Below are positions 53,491 through 63,003 of a stretch of 64,000 nucleotides of DNA, piece by piece. Numbering within the stretch: position 1 is the stretch's first letter; the number at the start of each line of letters is the position of its first letter. The stretch is from Elizabethkingia sp. YR214 (lineage in GTDB: Bacteria > Bacteroidota > Bacteroidia > Flavobacteriales > Weeksellaceae): assembly GCF_003058195.1 (NCBI RefSeq), contig NZ_QBUH01000003.1:310001-374000 (forward strand). The letters are read 5' to 3'. The notes beneath the pieces were generated by a model. That model was not told the origin of the DNA, made no database searches, and was given only the letters and a program-made list of their open reading frames with translations. The position numbers and the translations under genes are program-made.

Positions 53491-54801
53491 ATGTCAAATA
53501 TTGTTGCAATCGTTGGGCGTCCCAACGTTGGAAAATCCACCCTTTTTAACAGACTTTTAGAGAGAAGAGAAGCTATCGTAGATTCTACAGCCGGAGTAAC
53601 CCGTGACCGTCATTATGGCAAATCGGAATGGAACGGAGTAGAGTTTACTGTAATCGATACAGGTGGTTATGATGTAGGTACTGATGATGTATTTGAAGAG
53701 GAGATTCGTAAGCAGGTACAGCTTGCAGTAGATGAAGCGACTTCCATTATCTTTATGATGAATGTTGAAGAAGGTCTTACAGATACAGATTATGAAATCT
53801 ATCATTTGCTAAGAAGATCGAATAAACCTGTTTATATTGTTATAAACAAAGTTGATTCTTCGAGAGAAGAGCTTCCGGCAACGGAATTTTATCAATTAGG
53901 AATTGATAAGTATTTTACACTTTCATCTGCTACCGGTTCTGGTACAGGAGATTTGTTGGATGATGTGGTAAGAGATTTCCCTACAACAGAATATAAAGAT
54001 CCGTTTGAAGGTCTTCCTAAAATTACAATTGTAGGTCGCCCGAATGTTGGTAAGTCTACAATGACGAATGCTCTTTTGGATAACGAACGTAATATTGTTA
54101 CTGATATAGCAGGTACGACAAGAGATAGCATCCAAAGTTTGTATAACAAATTTGGACACGAATTTGTATTGGTAGATACTGCAGGGATGCGTAAAAAGAA
54201 CAGAGTTTCTGAAAACCTAGAGTTCTATTCTGTAATGCGTTCGGTAAGAGCCATTGAGAATTCGGATGTGGTAATTATTATGGTAGACGCTGAATTAGGA
54301 TGGGAAGCTCAGGATATGAGCATCTTTGGTATTGCACAGCGAAACAGAAAAGGTATTGTAATTCTTGTTAATAAATGGGACTTGGTTGAAGATAAGAAAA
54401 CCAATACAATGCGTGATTTTGAACAAGCGATCCGTAATAAGATTGGTCAGTTCTCCGATGTTCCTATTCTTTTTGTTTCTGCTCTTACAAAGCAAAGAAT
54501 TCTGAAATCTGTAGAAACAGCAATGGAAGTCTATGAAAACCGTCAAAAGAAAATCAAAACCTCTAAGCTTAATGAGGTGATGTTACCAATATTCGAAGGA
54601 ACGCCACCACCAGCAATAAAAGGTAAGTACATAAAAATTAAGTATTGTGTACAGTTGCCAACACCTTCTCCACAGTTTGTATTTTTCTGTAACCTTCCAC
54701 AATACGTGAAGGAGCCTTATAAGAGATTTACCGAAAATCAGCTGCGTAAAGAGTTTGGTTTTACCGGAGTTCCGATAGAAGTATATTTCAGACAAAAATA
54801 A
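53491..54801 (+). CDS. der: Ribosome assembly GTPase Der (EngA)
   Basis: Protein of 436 residues from the ATG at 53,491, chosen because MSNIVAIVGRPNVGKSTLFN is the normal start and the promoter lies upstream of it. It has two G domains with G1 GRPNVGKST, G3 DTGG and DTAG, and G4 NKVD and NKWD, plus the C-terminal KH-like domain (PPAIKGKYIKIKYCVQLP). It acts in 50S ribosome maturation. The gene is monocistronic with a structured leader and a terminator. Confidence 0.96.
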   Translation: MSNIVAIVGRPNVGKSTLFNRLLERREAIVDSTAGVTRDRHYGKSEWNGVEFTVIDTGGYDVGTDDVFEEEIRKQVQLAVDEATSIIFMMNVEEGLTDTDYEIYHLLRRSNKPVYIVINKVDSSREELPATEFYQLGIDKYFTLSSATGSGTGDLLDDVVRDFPTTEYKDPFEGLPKITIVGRPNVGKSTMTNALLDNERNIVTDIAGTTRDSIQSLYNKFGHEFVLVDTAGMRKKNRVSENLEFYSVMRSVRAIENSDVVIIMVDAELGWEAQDMSIFGIAQRNRKGIVILVNKWDLVEDKKTNTMRDFEQAIRNKIGQFSDVPILFVSALTKQRILKSVETAMEVYENRQKKIKTSKLNEVMLPIFEGTPPPAIKGKYIKIKYCVQLPTPSPQFVFFCNLPQYVKEPYKRFTENQLRKEFGFTGVPIEVYFRQK

Positions 54802-54806
54802 TAATG

Positions 54807-54842
54807 AAACCCTTGTTAAGATTAATCTTAGCAAGGTTTTTT
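54807..54842 (+). terminator. Terminator of der
   Basis: AACCCTTGTTAAGATT and AATCTTAGCAAGGTT pair with one bulge, followed by a long T run. Confidence 0.8.
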
Positions 54843-54889
54843 TAAAGGGCTAAATAAATTAAATACTTTGTCGGATTGTATATGGGTTA

Positions 54890-55084
54890 ATGATCAGAAC
54901 TTTTTTCACAAACGAAGTTTTTATTTCAGAGCTTTATAAAGTTTTTGTAGCATCAGAAAATCCGTCTGAAAAATCGACATATACAATAGATCAATTGGTT
55001 AAACCTCTTCTGGAGGTAATTGCTATTTTCTTTTTTCAAATAACCATTTCGGAATCTCATCATTCAGTAGAAAAGGAATCATAA
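54890..55084 (+). CDS. Orphan short ORF, probably a remnant
   Basis: The ORF has 64 codons. The first 44 residues (SELYKVFVASENPSEKSTYT) have protein-like composition; the last 20 run antisense through the end of the hydrolase gene and are probably not original. It has no recognisable family, signal or promoter. Together with the transferase relic at 55,893 it suggests that the hydrolase entered or was left in a deleted stretch. Confidence 0.25.
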   Translation: MIRTFFTNEVFISELYKVFVASENPSEKSTYTIDQLVKPLLEVIAIFFFQITISESHHSVEKES

Positions 55085-55889
55085 TATTATTATGGTTAAG
55101 ATATGTGTAAGTGGTAAATAAAAGATTTTTATTCCCAGTAAGTTTTTTGTAAAGCACCTCGCTTCCAGCATATGGATTTTCATTATCCTCACCTCCGTGA
55201 ATCAGCCATATCTTTTTGTTTCTTATTTTATTAAGATTCGAAAAATTCGGAACAGCTGCAATGGAAACGATGGCTGCAAATGTTTCGGGAGCAATATTTA
55301 GTAGATCCTGAGCTGTAGAGGCGCCCATAGAATAGCCTATCAGGTATATTCTGTTCTTATCGATTTCCGGATATTCGGTTGTTATTTTCTTAATGAGTTC
55401 TGGTAATACCAATACTTTTTCGGAAGGTTTTGAGAAAAGAGTGCCCTCATTGTTTTCTGTATAATTAGATGAACGTTCTCCAAACTGAGGTGCCATAACA
55501 AAGCAATTGTATTGACTATAAATATCGTTCCTAAGCCATATTCTTGCGAGGTGTTCTAACTGATTTTCATTGTCGTTGCCAATTCTGGATGAATTGTGAA
55601 ATGTAATAACCAGAGGATATTTCTTTTTGTTATCAATATTTTGAGGTATCAGAAATCTGTAAGGCAATTCTTTGTCTTTGTAGCTGAAAACCTTTTTTTG
55701 AAAATTCTCTGTAGAAAGATTATTTAATGCTTTTCTGGTATTAACAAATGTAAGACTGTCTATTTTAGTGTTGTTATATAAATGTGTTTGTCCCCACATT
55801 ATACCCGATGTAGAGAGGCAAAGAAAAATAGTTCGCTGAATGATTCGGAAATATAGTCTAGTCATTTTTTGTATTGTAATTATATCCAT
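55023..55889 (-). CDS. Secreted alpha/beta hydrolase (esterase/PHB-depolymerase-like)
   Basis: Protein of 288 residues; the start may instead be Met9 (55,865), where MTRLYFRIIQRTIFLCLSTS gives a cleaner signal peptide ending MWGQ. The hydrolase fold has YPLVITFHNSSRIG (oxyanion side), LIGYSMGASTAQDLL (nucleophile Ser), LIHGGEDNENP (Asp) and TYLNHNNI (His). The layout resembles predicted peptidases and feruloyl-esterase-like enzymes of the PHB-depolymerase superfamily. Its start lies four bases after the stop of the transferase relic, so it may once have been in an operon with that gene. Confidence 0.8.
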   Translation of the reverse strand: MDIITIQKMTRLYFRIIQRTIFLCLSTSGIMWGQTHLYNNTKIDSLTFVNTRKALNNLSTENFQKKVFSYKDKELPYRFLIPQNIDNKKKYPLVITFHNSSRIGNDNENQLEHLARIWLRNDIYSQYNCFVMAPQFGERSSNYTENNEGTLFSKPSEKVLVLPELIKKITTEYPEIDKNRIYLIGYSMGASTAQDLLNIAPETFAAIVSIAAVPNFSNLNKIRNKKIWLIHGGEDNENPYAGSEVLYKKLTGNKNLLFTTYTYLNHNNIMIPFLLNDEIPKWLFEKRK

Positions 55890-55892
55890 TTT

Positions 55893-56127
55893 TCATATAA
55901 AATCCTTACAGGCTGAAGCCTGTTCATTCATCTCTCTTTTGGAGAAATGAAGTTCTCCTACCAACTCATCTACAATAGACAAATGCTCGTTAATTTTTAT
56001 TTTCCCCTTACCGGGCTTCCGTGCCATGATGTATTATCGGAAAGTATTTCTCCTTTCATCACTAAAGATAAAGCGCCTACATGTGCATTGTCTCCGATTT
56101 CAGTATCATAGATAATAATACTTATGG
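55893..56127 (-). pseudogene. C-terminal relic of a hexapeptide-repeat (left-handed beta-helix) acyltransferase
   Basis: On the minus strand a frame closed upstream by a TAG at about 56,131 and ended by TGA at 55,893-55,895 reads EIGDNAHVGALSLVMKGEIL then SDNTSWHGSPVRG and a polar tail. The IGDNAHVGA/WHGSPVR arrangement is the end of beta-helix transferase domains such as those in peptide-synthetase-like Pls proteins. There is no start codon or upstream repeats, so only the last 75 or so codons survive. The gap of 360 bases before upp holds nothing else but the upp promoter. Confidence 0.65.
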
Positions 56128-56198
56128 GCTAATATCCATAAAAATCTGGTGGGGAAAGAATTAACTAAAGGTAATATTTTTTTGTGTCTGTAAAGCTT

Positions 56199-56227
56199 TT
56201 GATTCAGTTTTTTTAATCGTATTTTTG
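56199..56227 (+). promoter_or_regulatory. Promoter of upp
   Basis: TTG (56,199-56,201), 18 bases, TATTTTTG (56,220-56,227), both close to the flavobacterial consensus; the ATG follows 21 bases later. Confidence 0.7.
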
Positions 56228-56248
56228 TTTAACTCAAAATAAAAATTC

Positions 56249-56899
56249 ATGCTTTATATTTTATCAGAAAACTTTTCCCTTGTCAATTCGTGGATTAATG
56301 ATTTAAGAAATGTTGATGTTCAAGGAGATAGGATGAAGTTTCGTAGAAATATGGAACGTATCGGAGAGATAGCAGCATTTGAAATTAGTAAGCAGCTTGA
56401 ACAAAAAGAAGTTGAGATTGTAACACCATTGGAGACAATCACATCAAAAGAAATCGCAGTACAACCAGTGATTACTACAATCTTGAGAGCCGGAGTTCCA
56501 TTATTTCAGGGAATTCTGAATTATTTGGACAAAGCTGATTGTGGCTTTGTGGCAGCATACAGAAAACACGACGCAAACGATTATTTTTCTATAAAGCAGG
56601 ATTATCTTACTTGTCCGAATTTAACAGGTCGCCCATTAATTATTGCAGATCCGATGTTAGCAACCGGAGCATCTCTTATTGAAGCTATAAAAGATTTATT
56701 AACCCACGGTACACCATCACAAATGCATATTGTAGCAGCAATTGCAAGTAAAGAGGGAGTTGAGGTTATTCGTAAAGCTTATCCTGAAGCACATCTTTGG
56801 GTAGGTGTTGTAGATGCTGCCCTTACATCCAAAGGTTATATTACACCAGGATTAGGAGATGCAGGTGATCTTTCTTATGGAGAAAAATTACAACGATAA
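56249..56899 (+). CDS. upp: Uracil phosphoribosyltransferase
   Basis: Protein of 216 residues. The PRPP-binding motif is IIADPMLATGASLIEAI; TTILRAGVPLFQGILNYLDK carries the hydrophobic lid, and GYITPGLGDAGDLSYG near the C-terminus binds uracil. It makes UMP from uracil and PRPP in pyrimidine salvage. Single gene, converging on comF with six bases between stops and no separate terminator visible. Confidence 0.94.
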   Translation: MLYILSENFSLVNSWINDLRNVDVQGDRMKFRRNMERIGEIAAFEISKQLEQKEVEIVTPLETITSKEIAVQPVITTILRAGVPLFQGILNYLDKADCGFVAAYRKHDANDYFSIKQDYLTCPNLTGRPLIIADPMLATGASLIEAIKDLLTHGTPSQMHIVAAIASKEGVEVIRKAYPEAHLWVGVVDAALTSKGYITPGLGDAGDLSYGEKLQR

Positions 56900-56904
56900 G
56901 CAAA

Positions 56905-57558
56905 TTAATCAATTGCCATAACTAAAACGCTCAGCTTGCTGCCGGGCGTTTTTAATATCTCCCAGGCACAGGAAGTCAAAGTGCTTCCGGTAGTACATAC
57001 ATCATCGACAAGAAGAAAATGAATATTTTCAACAGGATTAGGAACTGTAAATATATCGCTGTTCTCCTTTCTGTGTATCAATTTTTTTCTGGCCTGGGCA
57101 GTACTATAAGCAGTTCTTTTTAAATAATGGTGATTGTATGGAATATCCCATTCCTTTGATAATACTTCTGTAAAGCGATGTAACTGATTGTAGCCTCGTT
57201 TTTTTAATTTTTTGAAATGTAGCGGAATATTAATTAGTATATCGGGTTTTGATTTTAGATTTATTTTTTCCACTGTCCACCGGGCTAGTGTATCCCCTAT
57301 AATTTCTCGATTAGCATATTTGAGATTATGGATTAATTTTCTGCTAAGGCCTTCCTTCTCAAAATTCATCAAAGCATAAGAATTTTCGATAGGGAAAAGA
57401 GAAGATAATTTGCGTTGCAATGGTGCCTCCGGGAATGCCTCCCAATGGGTGAAATCTACTTGATCATAACATTCTTCACAAATAATGTCTTTTCCACCAA
57501 TAATGTGATTGCATTGGAGGCATCGGTTTGGAAACAATATATCTGTAAATAAATTCAT
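56905..57558 (-). CDS. ComF family phosphoribosyltransferase-like protein
   Basis: Protein of 217 residues. An N-terminal zinc ribbon (FPNRCLQCNHIIGGKDIICE, then EC) is followed by a type I phosphoribosyltransferase fold with the PRPP loop LLVDDVCTTGSTLTSCAW. KKRGYNQLHRFTEVLSKEW and YSTAQARKKLIHRKEN are family motifs. ComF takes part in DNA uptake in competent bacteria, but its exact step is unknown. It is 21 bases downstream of the XRE regulator, so it is probably in the same transcript. Confidence 0.88.
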   Translation of the reverse strand: MNLFTDILFPNRCLQCNHIIGGKDIICEECYDQVDFTHWEAFPEAPLQRKLSSLFPIENSYALMNFEKEGLSRKLIHNLKYANREIIGDTLARWTVEKINLKSKPDILINIPLHFKKLKKRGYNQLHRFTEVLSKEWDIPYNHHYLKRTAYSTAQARKKLIHRKENSDIFTVPNPVENIHFLLVDDVCTTGSTLTSCAWEILKTPGSKLSVLVMAID

Positions 57559-57579
57559 AACTCATATTGAGTCATTAAT

Positions 57580-59049
57580 TTATGATTTATTTTTCATTTC
57601 TCTCAGTTTCTTTTCAACAGAGATTTGTATCTTTTCATTAAGTTCTTGCTTTTCCAGCTTTATAGCTGGAGCCTGACGTACTTCACAATCTTTTATAGAG
57701 CAGCTTTCACATGTAACTCCTACACTTTCTCTGGATATGTTTTTTAGAAATTTTATTTGTTTTGTCGTTTCAGGATTTAGTAAAATTCCCAGACAATAGC
57801 TTCTGTTATTACCATCGGCAAAAGGATTTTTTTGAGATGTGGATATCACCAGATAATTGAGACCTGAATTTTCGTATTCCGATATCTGTATAGCTGTCAG
57901 GCTCTTGGAATCGGAAAGGTTCTGCATGTTTTTTATAGCAATCCATCGGCGGCAATAATGTTCGTTGGTTGTATTGGCATGTGGGGCCTGATGCCTGTTG
58001 AGGTGCAGTTCTTTCAGGATATCTATTTTATCACTATTTTTTCTTTTTACAAAACACAAATAAAAGATGTCTTTCATCCCGAAAAATTCAGGAAGAATGT
58101 TAGTAAGCCTGTAAAAAAGTGTTTCTGGAGACTGTGTATAGTTTTCTATAAGGTGATCAAACTTTTCATTATTCCATTCCTTATCAGAAAATATACTTTT
58201 TGTTTCCTGTATCAACTGATCTTTCGGAATAAGAAGGCAGCCTGCAAAATAAGATGCATAAAAGTTGTTAACAAGACTATCAAAGTTGGTGAACTTTACC
58301 CAGGTATAAGTATTTGGACGAGATTGCAGATTTAAATACTGAAATCCGATTTCCTTTGCCAGAATAAAAAGTTTTTGTTGTTCCCCAAGTTTCTGATTAA
58401 TAGAAAGAACTTTATGATCTGTAGAATATAAAGAACGCAGATGCTTTAGCTGTCCCTGTTCTTCGTAGTCTTCATAGTAAATCTGGTAACCTGATTCTTG
58501 CTTCAGTATATCCTCTAAAATCTGAATACTAATTGTCGTAAGTCCATATTTTTTTTTGAATTCGATGGCTTTTTCTTCAATTTCCGGGAAATAATTATTG
58601 TAAAGCTCCTGGAAGGATCGTAGTACTGAAAGATAGAAATGATCTTTATCAAAATTATATGTCTGTGCAATTTCTATAAGAGTGTTGATAAAGGCATTTA
58701 CTTTTTTGGGCGCTTCACTTACAATGTTGATAAGTGAATTTTTATTGATTCCGAAAAGTTCCAGGGGAAGTTCTCTAAAGAAATCTTTTTGCATCAGTTC
58801 TCCAATTGGGGCCAGATTTTTATCGAGCTGGATAGAGACTAATTCATCGAAATTACAATCCAGAGCATCTGCCAGAGCTAATATTTTGTCGTGCTTGGGA
58901 TATTTTTTTCCTTTTTCTATTTCGTTCAGGTAAGATTTGGACATGCCCGTTTTTTCAGAAATTTCCTGTAGTGACCAGTTTTTCTGCTGGCGGAGCTGTC
59001 TCAGCTTTACCCCGAAAATAGTACGTATATAATCGCTCTCGATATTCAT
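57580..59049 (-). CDS. XRE-family regulator with ScfR/RamB-type C-terminus
   Basis: Protein of 489 residues from the ATG at 59,049 (MNIESDYIRTIFGVK); the upstream 12 codons overlap the operators. The N-terminal helix-turn-helix reads LRQLRQQKNWSLQEISEKTG, then KSYLNEIEKGKKYP. A central IrrE/DUF955-like region lies at about 180-300. The C-terminus is DUF2083-like: RRWIAIKNMQNLSDSKSLTA and the Cys cluster VTCESCSIKDCEVRQAPAI. Such regulators (RamB, ScfR) sense short-chain acyl-CoA and control acetate or glyoxylate genes. It is divergent from aceBA, with palindromes in between, so self-control and control of aceBA are likely. Confidence 0.85.
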   Translation of the reverse strand: MNIESDYIRTIFGVKLRQLRQQKNWSLQEISEKTGMSKSYLNEIEKGKKYPKHDKILALADALDCNFDELVSIQLDKNLAPIGELMQKDFFRELPLELFGINKNSLINIVSEAPKKVNAFINTLIEIAQTYNFDKDHFYLSVLRSFQELYNNYFPEIEEKAIEFKKKYGLTTISIQILEDILKQESGYQIYYEDYEEQGQLKHLRSLYSTDHKVLSINQKLGEQQKLFILAKEIGFQYLNLQSRPNTYTWVKFTNFDSLVNNFYASYFAGCLLIPKDQLIQETKSIFSDKEWNNEKFDHLIENYTQSPETLFYRLTNILPEFFGMKDIFYLCFVKRKNSDKIDILKELHLNRHQAPHANTTNEHYCRRWIAIKNMQNLSDSKSLTAIQISEYENSGLNYLVISTSQKNPFADGNNRSYCLGILLNPETTKQIKFLKNISRESVGVTCESCSIKDCEVRQAPAIKLEKQELNEKIQISVEKKLREMKNKS

Positions 59050-59070
59050 AAAATAAATATAAAAAATAAA

Positions 59071-59083
59071 AGCGATTATTCGC
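59071..59083. promoter_or_regulatory. Palindrome 1 of the regulator/aceB intergenic region
   Basis: GCGATTATTCGC has arms GCGA and TCGC around four bases. It lies 22 bases upstream of the regulator start. Confidence 0.5.
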
Positions 59084-59105
59084 ATAATAATTTATTTTTA
59101 TTTTT

Positions 59106-59119
59106 AGCGAAAATTCGCT
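59106..59119. promoter_or_regulatory. Palindrome 2 of the regulator/aceB intergenic region
   Basis: AGCGAA-AA-TTCGCT is a perfect inverted repeat. It shares the GCGA/TCGC arms with palindrome 1 and lies 35 bases away. It is a good candidate operator for the XRE regulator. Confidence 0.6.
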
Positions 59120-59162
59120 GTTGGTGAAAATTTATTTTTACATTAGCAAAAAAATCAGACTC

Positions 59163-60728
59163 ATGGAAAAATTTAGTATTCAACATTCAAAAAAGTATGA
59201 AGAGATCTACTCTGCTGAATTACAATCGTTTTTAACAGAGTTGCATGAGCATTTTAATGCTGAGAGACAAGCTCTTTTAGATAAAAGAAAGGTTTTGCAG
59301 AAGGAATTTGATCAGGGGATTTTACCTCGATTTTTGAAAGAGACCGAAGAAATAAGGGATGGAAACTGGGTATGTGAACCGCTGCCAGATTCTTTACAGG
59401 ACAGACGGGTAGAGATTACTGGTCCTGTTGACCGTAAGATGATTATTAATGCTATGAATTCCGGAGCTAATTGTTTCATGGCTGATTTTGAAGACAGTAA
59501 TTCTCCTACCTGGGAGAATGTAATGGATGGACAGGTGAATCTCAGAGATTTGAATAACAGGAATATTGATTTTGAAATCAAAGGGAAGCAATATATTCTG
59601 AATGATAAGCCTGCAGTTTTGCTGGTACGTCCGAGAGGACTTCATCTAAATGAAAAGCATATTCTTATTAATGGAGAGCAGGCGTCAGGTTCTTTAATTG
59701 ATTTTGGAATCTTCCTTTTTCTGAATGCCAAAAAGCAATTGGAAAATGGAGTTGGGCCTTATTTTTACCTTCCGAAGCTGGAGAGCTATCATGAATCGGC
59801 ATGGTGGAATAAAGTTTTTTTGTTCTCACAAAATTATCTTGGGATCCCACAAAATACGATTAAGGCAACTGTTTTAATCGAAACTATTACAGCAGCTTTT
59901 CAGATGGATGAGATTATTTATTCTCTGAAAGAGCATATGGCAGGACTGAACTGTGGGCGCTGGGATTATATTTTTTCATTTATTAAAAAGTTCAGAAAGC
60001 TCCCTGAATTTATATTACCGGACAGAGATCAGGTGACAATGACTATCCATTTTATGAGTTCGTATTCAAAGCTTTTGGTAAAAACCTGTCATAAAAGAGG
60101 TATTTCTGCAATGGGAGGTATGGCTGCACAAATTCCTGTCAAACATGATGAGAATGCCAACGAAGTAGCTTTTGCAAAAGTGAGGGCAGATAAAGAACGC
60201 GAAGTGAAGAATGGTCATGATGGAACCTGGGTGGCGCATCCGGCTTTGGTAAGTGTTGCCAAAGAAGTCTTCGATGCCGGAATGCCTACTCGAAATCAGA
60301 TTGATCAGAAAAAAGAAGAATACAATATTGCTGAAGCAGATCTGCTGACTGTTCCACAGGGTACAATTACTGAAGCAGGTGTACGCAAGAATATCAATGT
60401 AGGAATTCTCTATATCGAATCCTGGCTGGTAGGAGTTGGTGCCGCGGCTATTTACAATCTGATGGAAGATGCTGCAACAGCAGAAATTTCCCGAACCCAA
60501 TTGTGGCAGGTGTTCCATTCACAAAAGCCTTTAGAAGACGGACAATATCTTACAAAAGAAAATTATCTGAAATGGCAGGATGAAGAGTTGGTGAAAATAA
60601 AAGAATATGTAGGAACTGCACGATATGCTGATGGAAATTTTGCGCTGGCAACACAACTGCTACAGGATATGGTTTTTGAAGAAAATTTTGAGGATTTTCT
60701 AACATTAAGAGCCTATAAATACATCTGA
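59163..60728 (+). CDS. aceB: Malate synthase A
   Basis: Protein of 521 residues from the ATG at 59,163 ([14 protein letters not shown]); the frame upstream runs from palindrome 2 and is rejected. Motifs: [33 protein letters not shown] (catalytic Arg), [15 protein letters not shown] with the acetyl-CoA and magnesium Asp, and [14 protein letters not shown]. It joins glyoxylate and acetyl-CoA to malate. It is 38 bases before aceA, so the glyoxylate shunt is one operon, divergent from its probable regulator. Confidence 0.95.
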   Translation: MEKFSIQHSKKYEEIYSAELQSFLTELHEHFNAERQALLDKRKVLQKEFDQGILPRFLKETEEIRDGNWVCEPLPDSLQDRRVEITGPVDRKMIINAMNSGANCFMADFEDSNSPTWENVMDGQVNLRDLNNRNIDFEIKGKQYILNDKPAVLLVRPRGLHLNEKHILINGEQASGSLIDFGIFLFLNAKKQLENGVGPYFYLPKLESYHESAWWNKVFLFSQNYLGIPQNTIKATVLIETITAAFQMDEIIYSLKEHMAGLNCGRWDYIFSFIKKFRKLPEFILPDRDQVTMTIHFMSSYSKLLVKTCHKRGISAMGGMAAQIPVKHDENANEVAFAKVRADKEREVKNGHDGTWVAHPALVSVAKEVFDAGMPTRNQIDQKKEEYNIAEADLLTVPQGTITEAGVRKNINVGILYIESWLVGVGAAAIYNLMEDAATAEISRTQLWQVFHSQKPLEDGQYLTKENYLKWQDEELVKIKEYVGTARYADGNFALATQLLQDMVFEENFEDFLTLRAYKYI

Positions 60729-60766
60729 AATCAAAAAATAAATCAAACCGAAAAATAAATATTATT

Positions 60767-62041
60767 ATGAAAACTATTCAGAAACTACAACAGGACTGGA
60801 GTGAAAACCCAAGATGGAATGGTATAATTCGCCCGTATACACCGGAAGATGTACTTCGGTTACGTGGAAGTTATAAAATAGATTATACCATAGCACAGCT
60901 GATGGCTGAGAAGTTTTGGAACAAACTTAATAGCCAGGAGTACGTAGCCGGATTGGGTGCGTTAACCGGAAATCAGGCTGTACAGGAAGTAGATGCCGGA
61001 CTGGAAGCAATTTATCTGAGCGGTTGGCAGGTTGCTGCAGATGCAAATCTTTCCGGAGAAATGTATCCGGATCAGTCATTGTATCCTTCCAATTCTGTTC
61101 CGGCAGTTGTGAAAAGAATTAATAATGCCTTGCTGCGTGCAGATCAGATTCAGTCTGTTAACAGAGTAAACGGAGATCAGTCGAAGCAGTACTTGGTTCC
61201 TATTGTGGCTGATGCTGAAGCAGGATTTGGAGGGAATCTCAACGCTTATGAACTGATGAAGCAAATGATAGAAGCCGGAGCAGCAGCAGTACATTTTGAA
61301 GATCAGCTTTCTTCTGCCAAAAAATGTGGTCATTTGGGCGGTAAAGTATTGGTGCCGACTCAGGAAGCGATAAATAAACTAATTGCAGCGAGATTGGCGG
61401 CAGATGTTTGCGGTGTATCTAGTATTATTATTGCGAGAACAGATGCTGATGCTGCAGATTTGCTCACTTCTGATATTGATGACAGAGACAAGTCTTTTAT
61501 AACAGGAGAGCGTACCTCTGAAGGCTTCTTTAAAGTAAATGCAGGTGTACCGCAGGCAATAGCCAGAGGATTGGCTTATGCACCATATGCAGATTTGTTA
61601 TGGATGGAAACCTCTCATCCGGATTTAGAAGAGGCACGGCAGTTTGCTGAAGCTATTCATGCTGAATATCCGGGAAAATTATTGGCATATAACTGCTCTC
61701 CGTCTTTTAACTGGGCTTCTAAGCTAAGTCAGCAGGAAATGGAGACATTCCGTGAAGACTTAGCAGTGTTAGGATTCAAATTCCAGTTTATTACACTTGC
61801 TGGATTCCATGCCCTGAATTATTCTATGTTTGAATTAGCAAGAGCATATCGTGAACATGGGATGGCAGGATATTCTCAATTACAAGAGAAAGAATTTGCA
61901 TTGCAGCAGGAAGGTTTCCGCGCTGTAAAACATCAGTCTTTTGTGGGAACAGGTTTCTTCGATGAGATTCAGACTATCGTTACAGCTGGAGAAGCAGCGA
62001 CGGTAGCTCTAAAAGGTTCTACAGAAGCTGCTCAATTTTAA
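60767..62041 (+). CDS. aceA: Isocitrate lyase
   Basis: Protein of 424 residues, the shorter bacterial type. The catalytic motif KKCGH (Lys185-His189, Cys187 in the loop) is present. The N-terminus is [38 protein letters not shown] holds the magnesium Asp; [17 protein letters not shown] binds succinate. It cleaves isocitrate to glyoxylate and succinate, allowing growth on acetate or fatty acids. Second gene of the aceBA operon; no obvious terminator follows. Confidence 0.95.
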   Translation: MKTIQKLQQDWSENPRWNGIIRPYTPEDVLRLRGSYKIDYTIAQLMAEKFWNKLNSQEYVAGLGALTGNQAVQEVDAGLEAIYLSGWQVAADANLSGEMYPDQSLYPSNSVPAVVKRINNALLRADQIQSVNRVNGDQSKQYLVPIVADAEAGFGGNLNAYELMKQMIEAGAAAVHFEDQLSSAKKCGHLGGKVLVPTQEAINKLIAARLAADVCGVSSIIIARTDADAADLLTSDIDDRDKSFITGERTSEGFFKVNAGVPQAIARGLAYAPYADLLWMETSHPDLEEARQFAEAIHAEYPGKLLAYNCSPSFNWASKLSQQEMETFREDLAVLGFKFQFITLAGFHALNYSMFELARAYREHGMAGYSQLQEKEFALQQEGFRAVKHQSFVGTGFFDEIQTIVTAGEAATVALKGSTEAAQF

Positions 62042-62196
62042 AAAAAATAAGTGAGGGTAATGCCATCATTTCATGCAAGATAGGTTTTGTAACAAAAGCA
62101 AAAACACTATGGTTTGAATGTTAAAACAGCATAACATCTATCAGGATTGCAGAATATTTTTTACATTTGATAAACAAATATTAAAATATTAATGAA

Positions 62197-62916
62197 ATGA
62201 AAAAATTATTCGCTGAGTTTTTTGGCACCTTTTGGTTAGTATTCGGAGGGTGTGGTAGTGCAGTATTTGCAGCCGGTGTTCCCGACATTGGTATAGGATT
62301 ATTAGGTGTGGCATTAGCCTTCGGGTTAACAGTTGTTACAATGGCATATGCTGTTGGTCATATTTCCGGAGGACATTTTAATCCTGCCGTTTCTTTCGGG
62401 CTTTTAGCGGGCGGAAGATTTAGTGCAAAGGATCTTGTTCCTTATATTATTGCTCAGGTATTGGGAGCGGCAGCGGCGGCTGGTTGTCTTTACATTATCC
62501 TGAATGGTGCTGGTGCATTTTCTGCTGAAGGACCGGGAGCATTTGCAACCAACTTCTACGATATGCCAGGCTATAATGGAAGAAGTTATTCTATGGGTGC
62601 AGCTTTCCTTGCGGAGTTTTTACTAACCGCTTTCTTCCTGATTATTATTATGGGAGCAACAGATAAATGGGCTAATGGTAAATTTGCAGGATTGGCAATT
62701 GGTTTAGGATTAACACTGATTCACCTGATTTCAATTCCAATTACCAATACTTCTGTTAACCCGGCAAGATCTACTTCTCAGGCTTTATTTGTAGGTGGAG
62801 TAGCATTACAGCAATTATGGTTGTTCTGGGTAGCGCCAATTCTTGGTGGTATTGCCGGTGGACTGATCTACAAGTTTTTGCTTCAGCGCGACGGTGGAGA
62901 AGAAATTGCTAACTAA
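62197..62916 (+). CDS. aqpZ: Aquaporin Z-type water channel
   Basis: Protein of 239 residues with six membrane helices. The two NPA boxes are [11 protein letters not shown] and [14 protein letters not shown]; the selectivity filter includes His in HLISIP and Arg after the second NPA, as in water-selective Aqp[21 protein letters not shown] is the usual start. It equilibrates water across the inner membrane. Single gene 155 bases after aceA. Confidence 0.93.
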   Translation: MKKLFAEFFGTFWLVFGGCGSAVFAAGVPDIGIGLLGVALAFGLTVVTMAYAVGHISGGHFNPAVSFGLLAGGRFSAKDLVPYIIAQVLGAAAAAGCLYIILNGAGAFSAEGPGAFATNFYDMPGYNGRSYSMGAAFLAEFLLTAFFLIIIMGATDKWANGKFAGLAIGLGLTLIHLISIPITNTSVNPARSTSQALFVGGVALQQLWLFWVAPILGGIAGGLIYKFLLQRDGGEEIAN

Positions 62917-62939
62917 GCAGTAACAAAATATTGAATATC

Positions 62940-62972
62940 AAAAAAGACCTTCTGAAAAGAGGGTCTTTTTTG
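62940..62972. terminator. Bidirectional terminator
   Basis: AAAAAAGACCTTCT and AGAGGGTCTTTTTT pair with one G-T or mismatch position around GAAA, between aqpZ and the converging LuxE-like gene. Confidence 0.8.
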
Positions 62973-63003
62973 ATTATTTGTCATTCTAATAATCAAATAT
63001 TTT

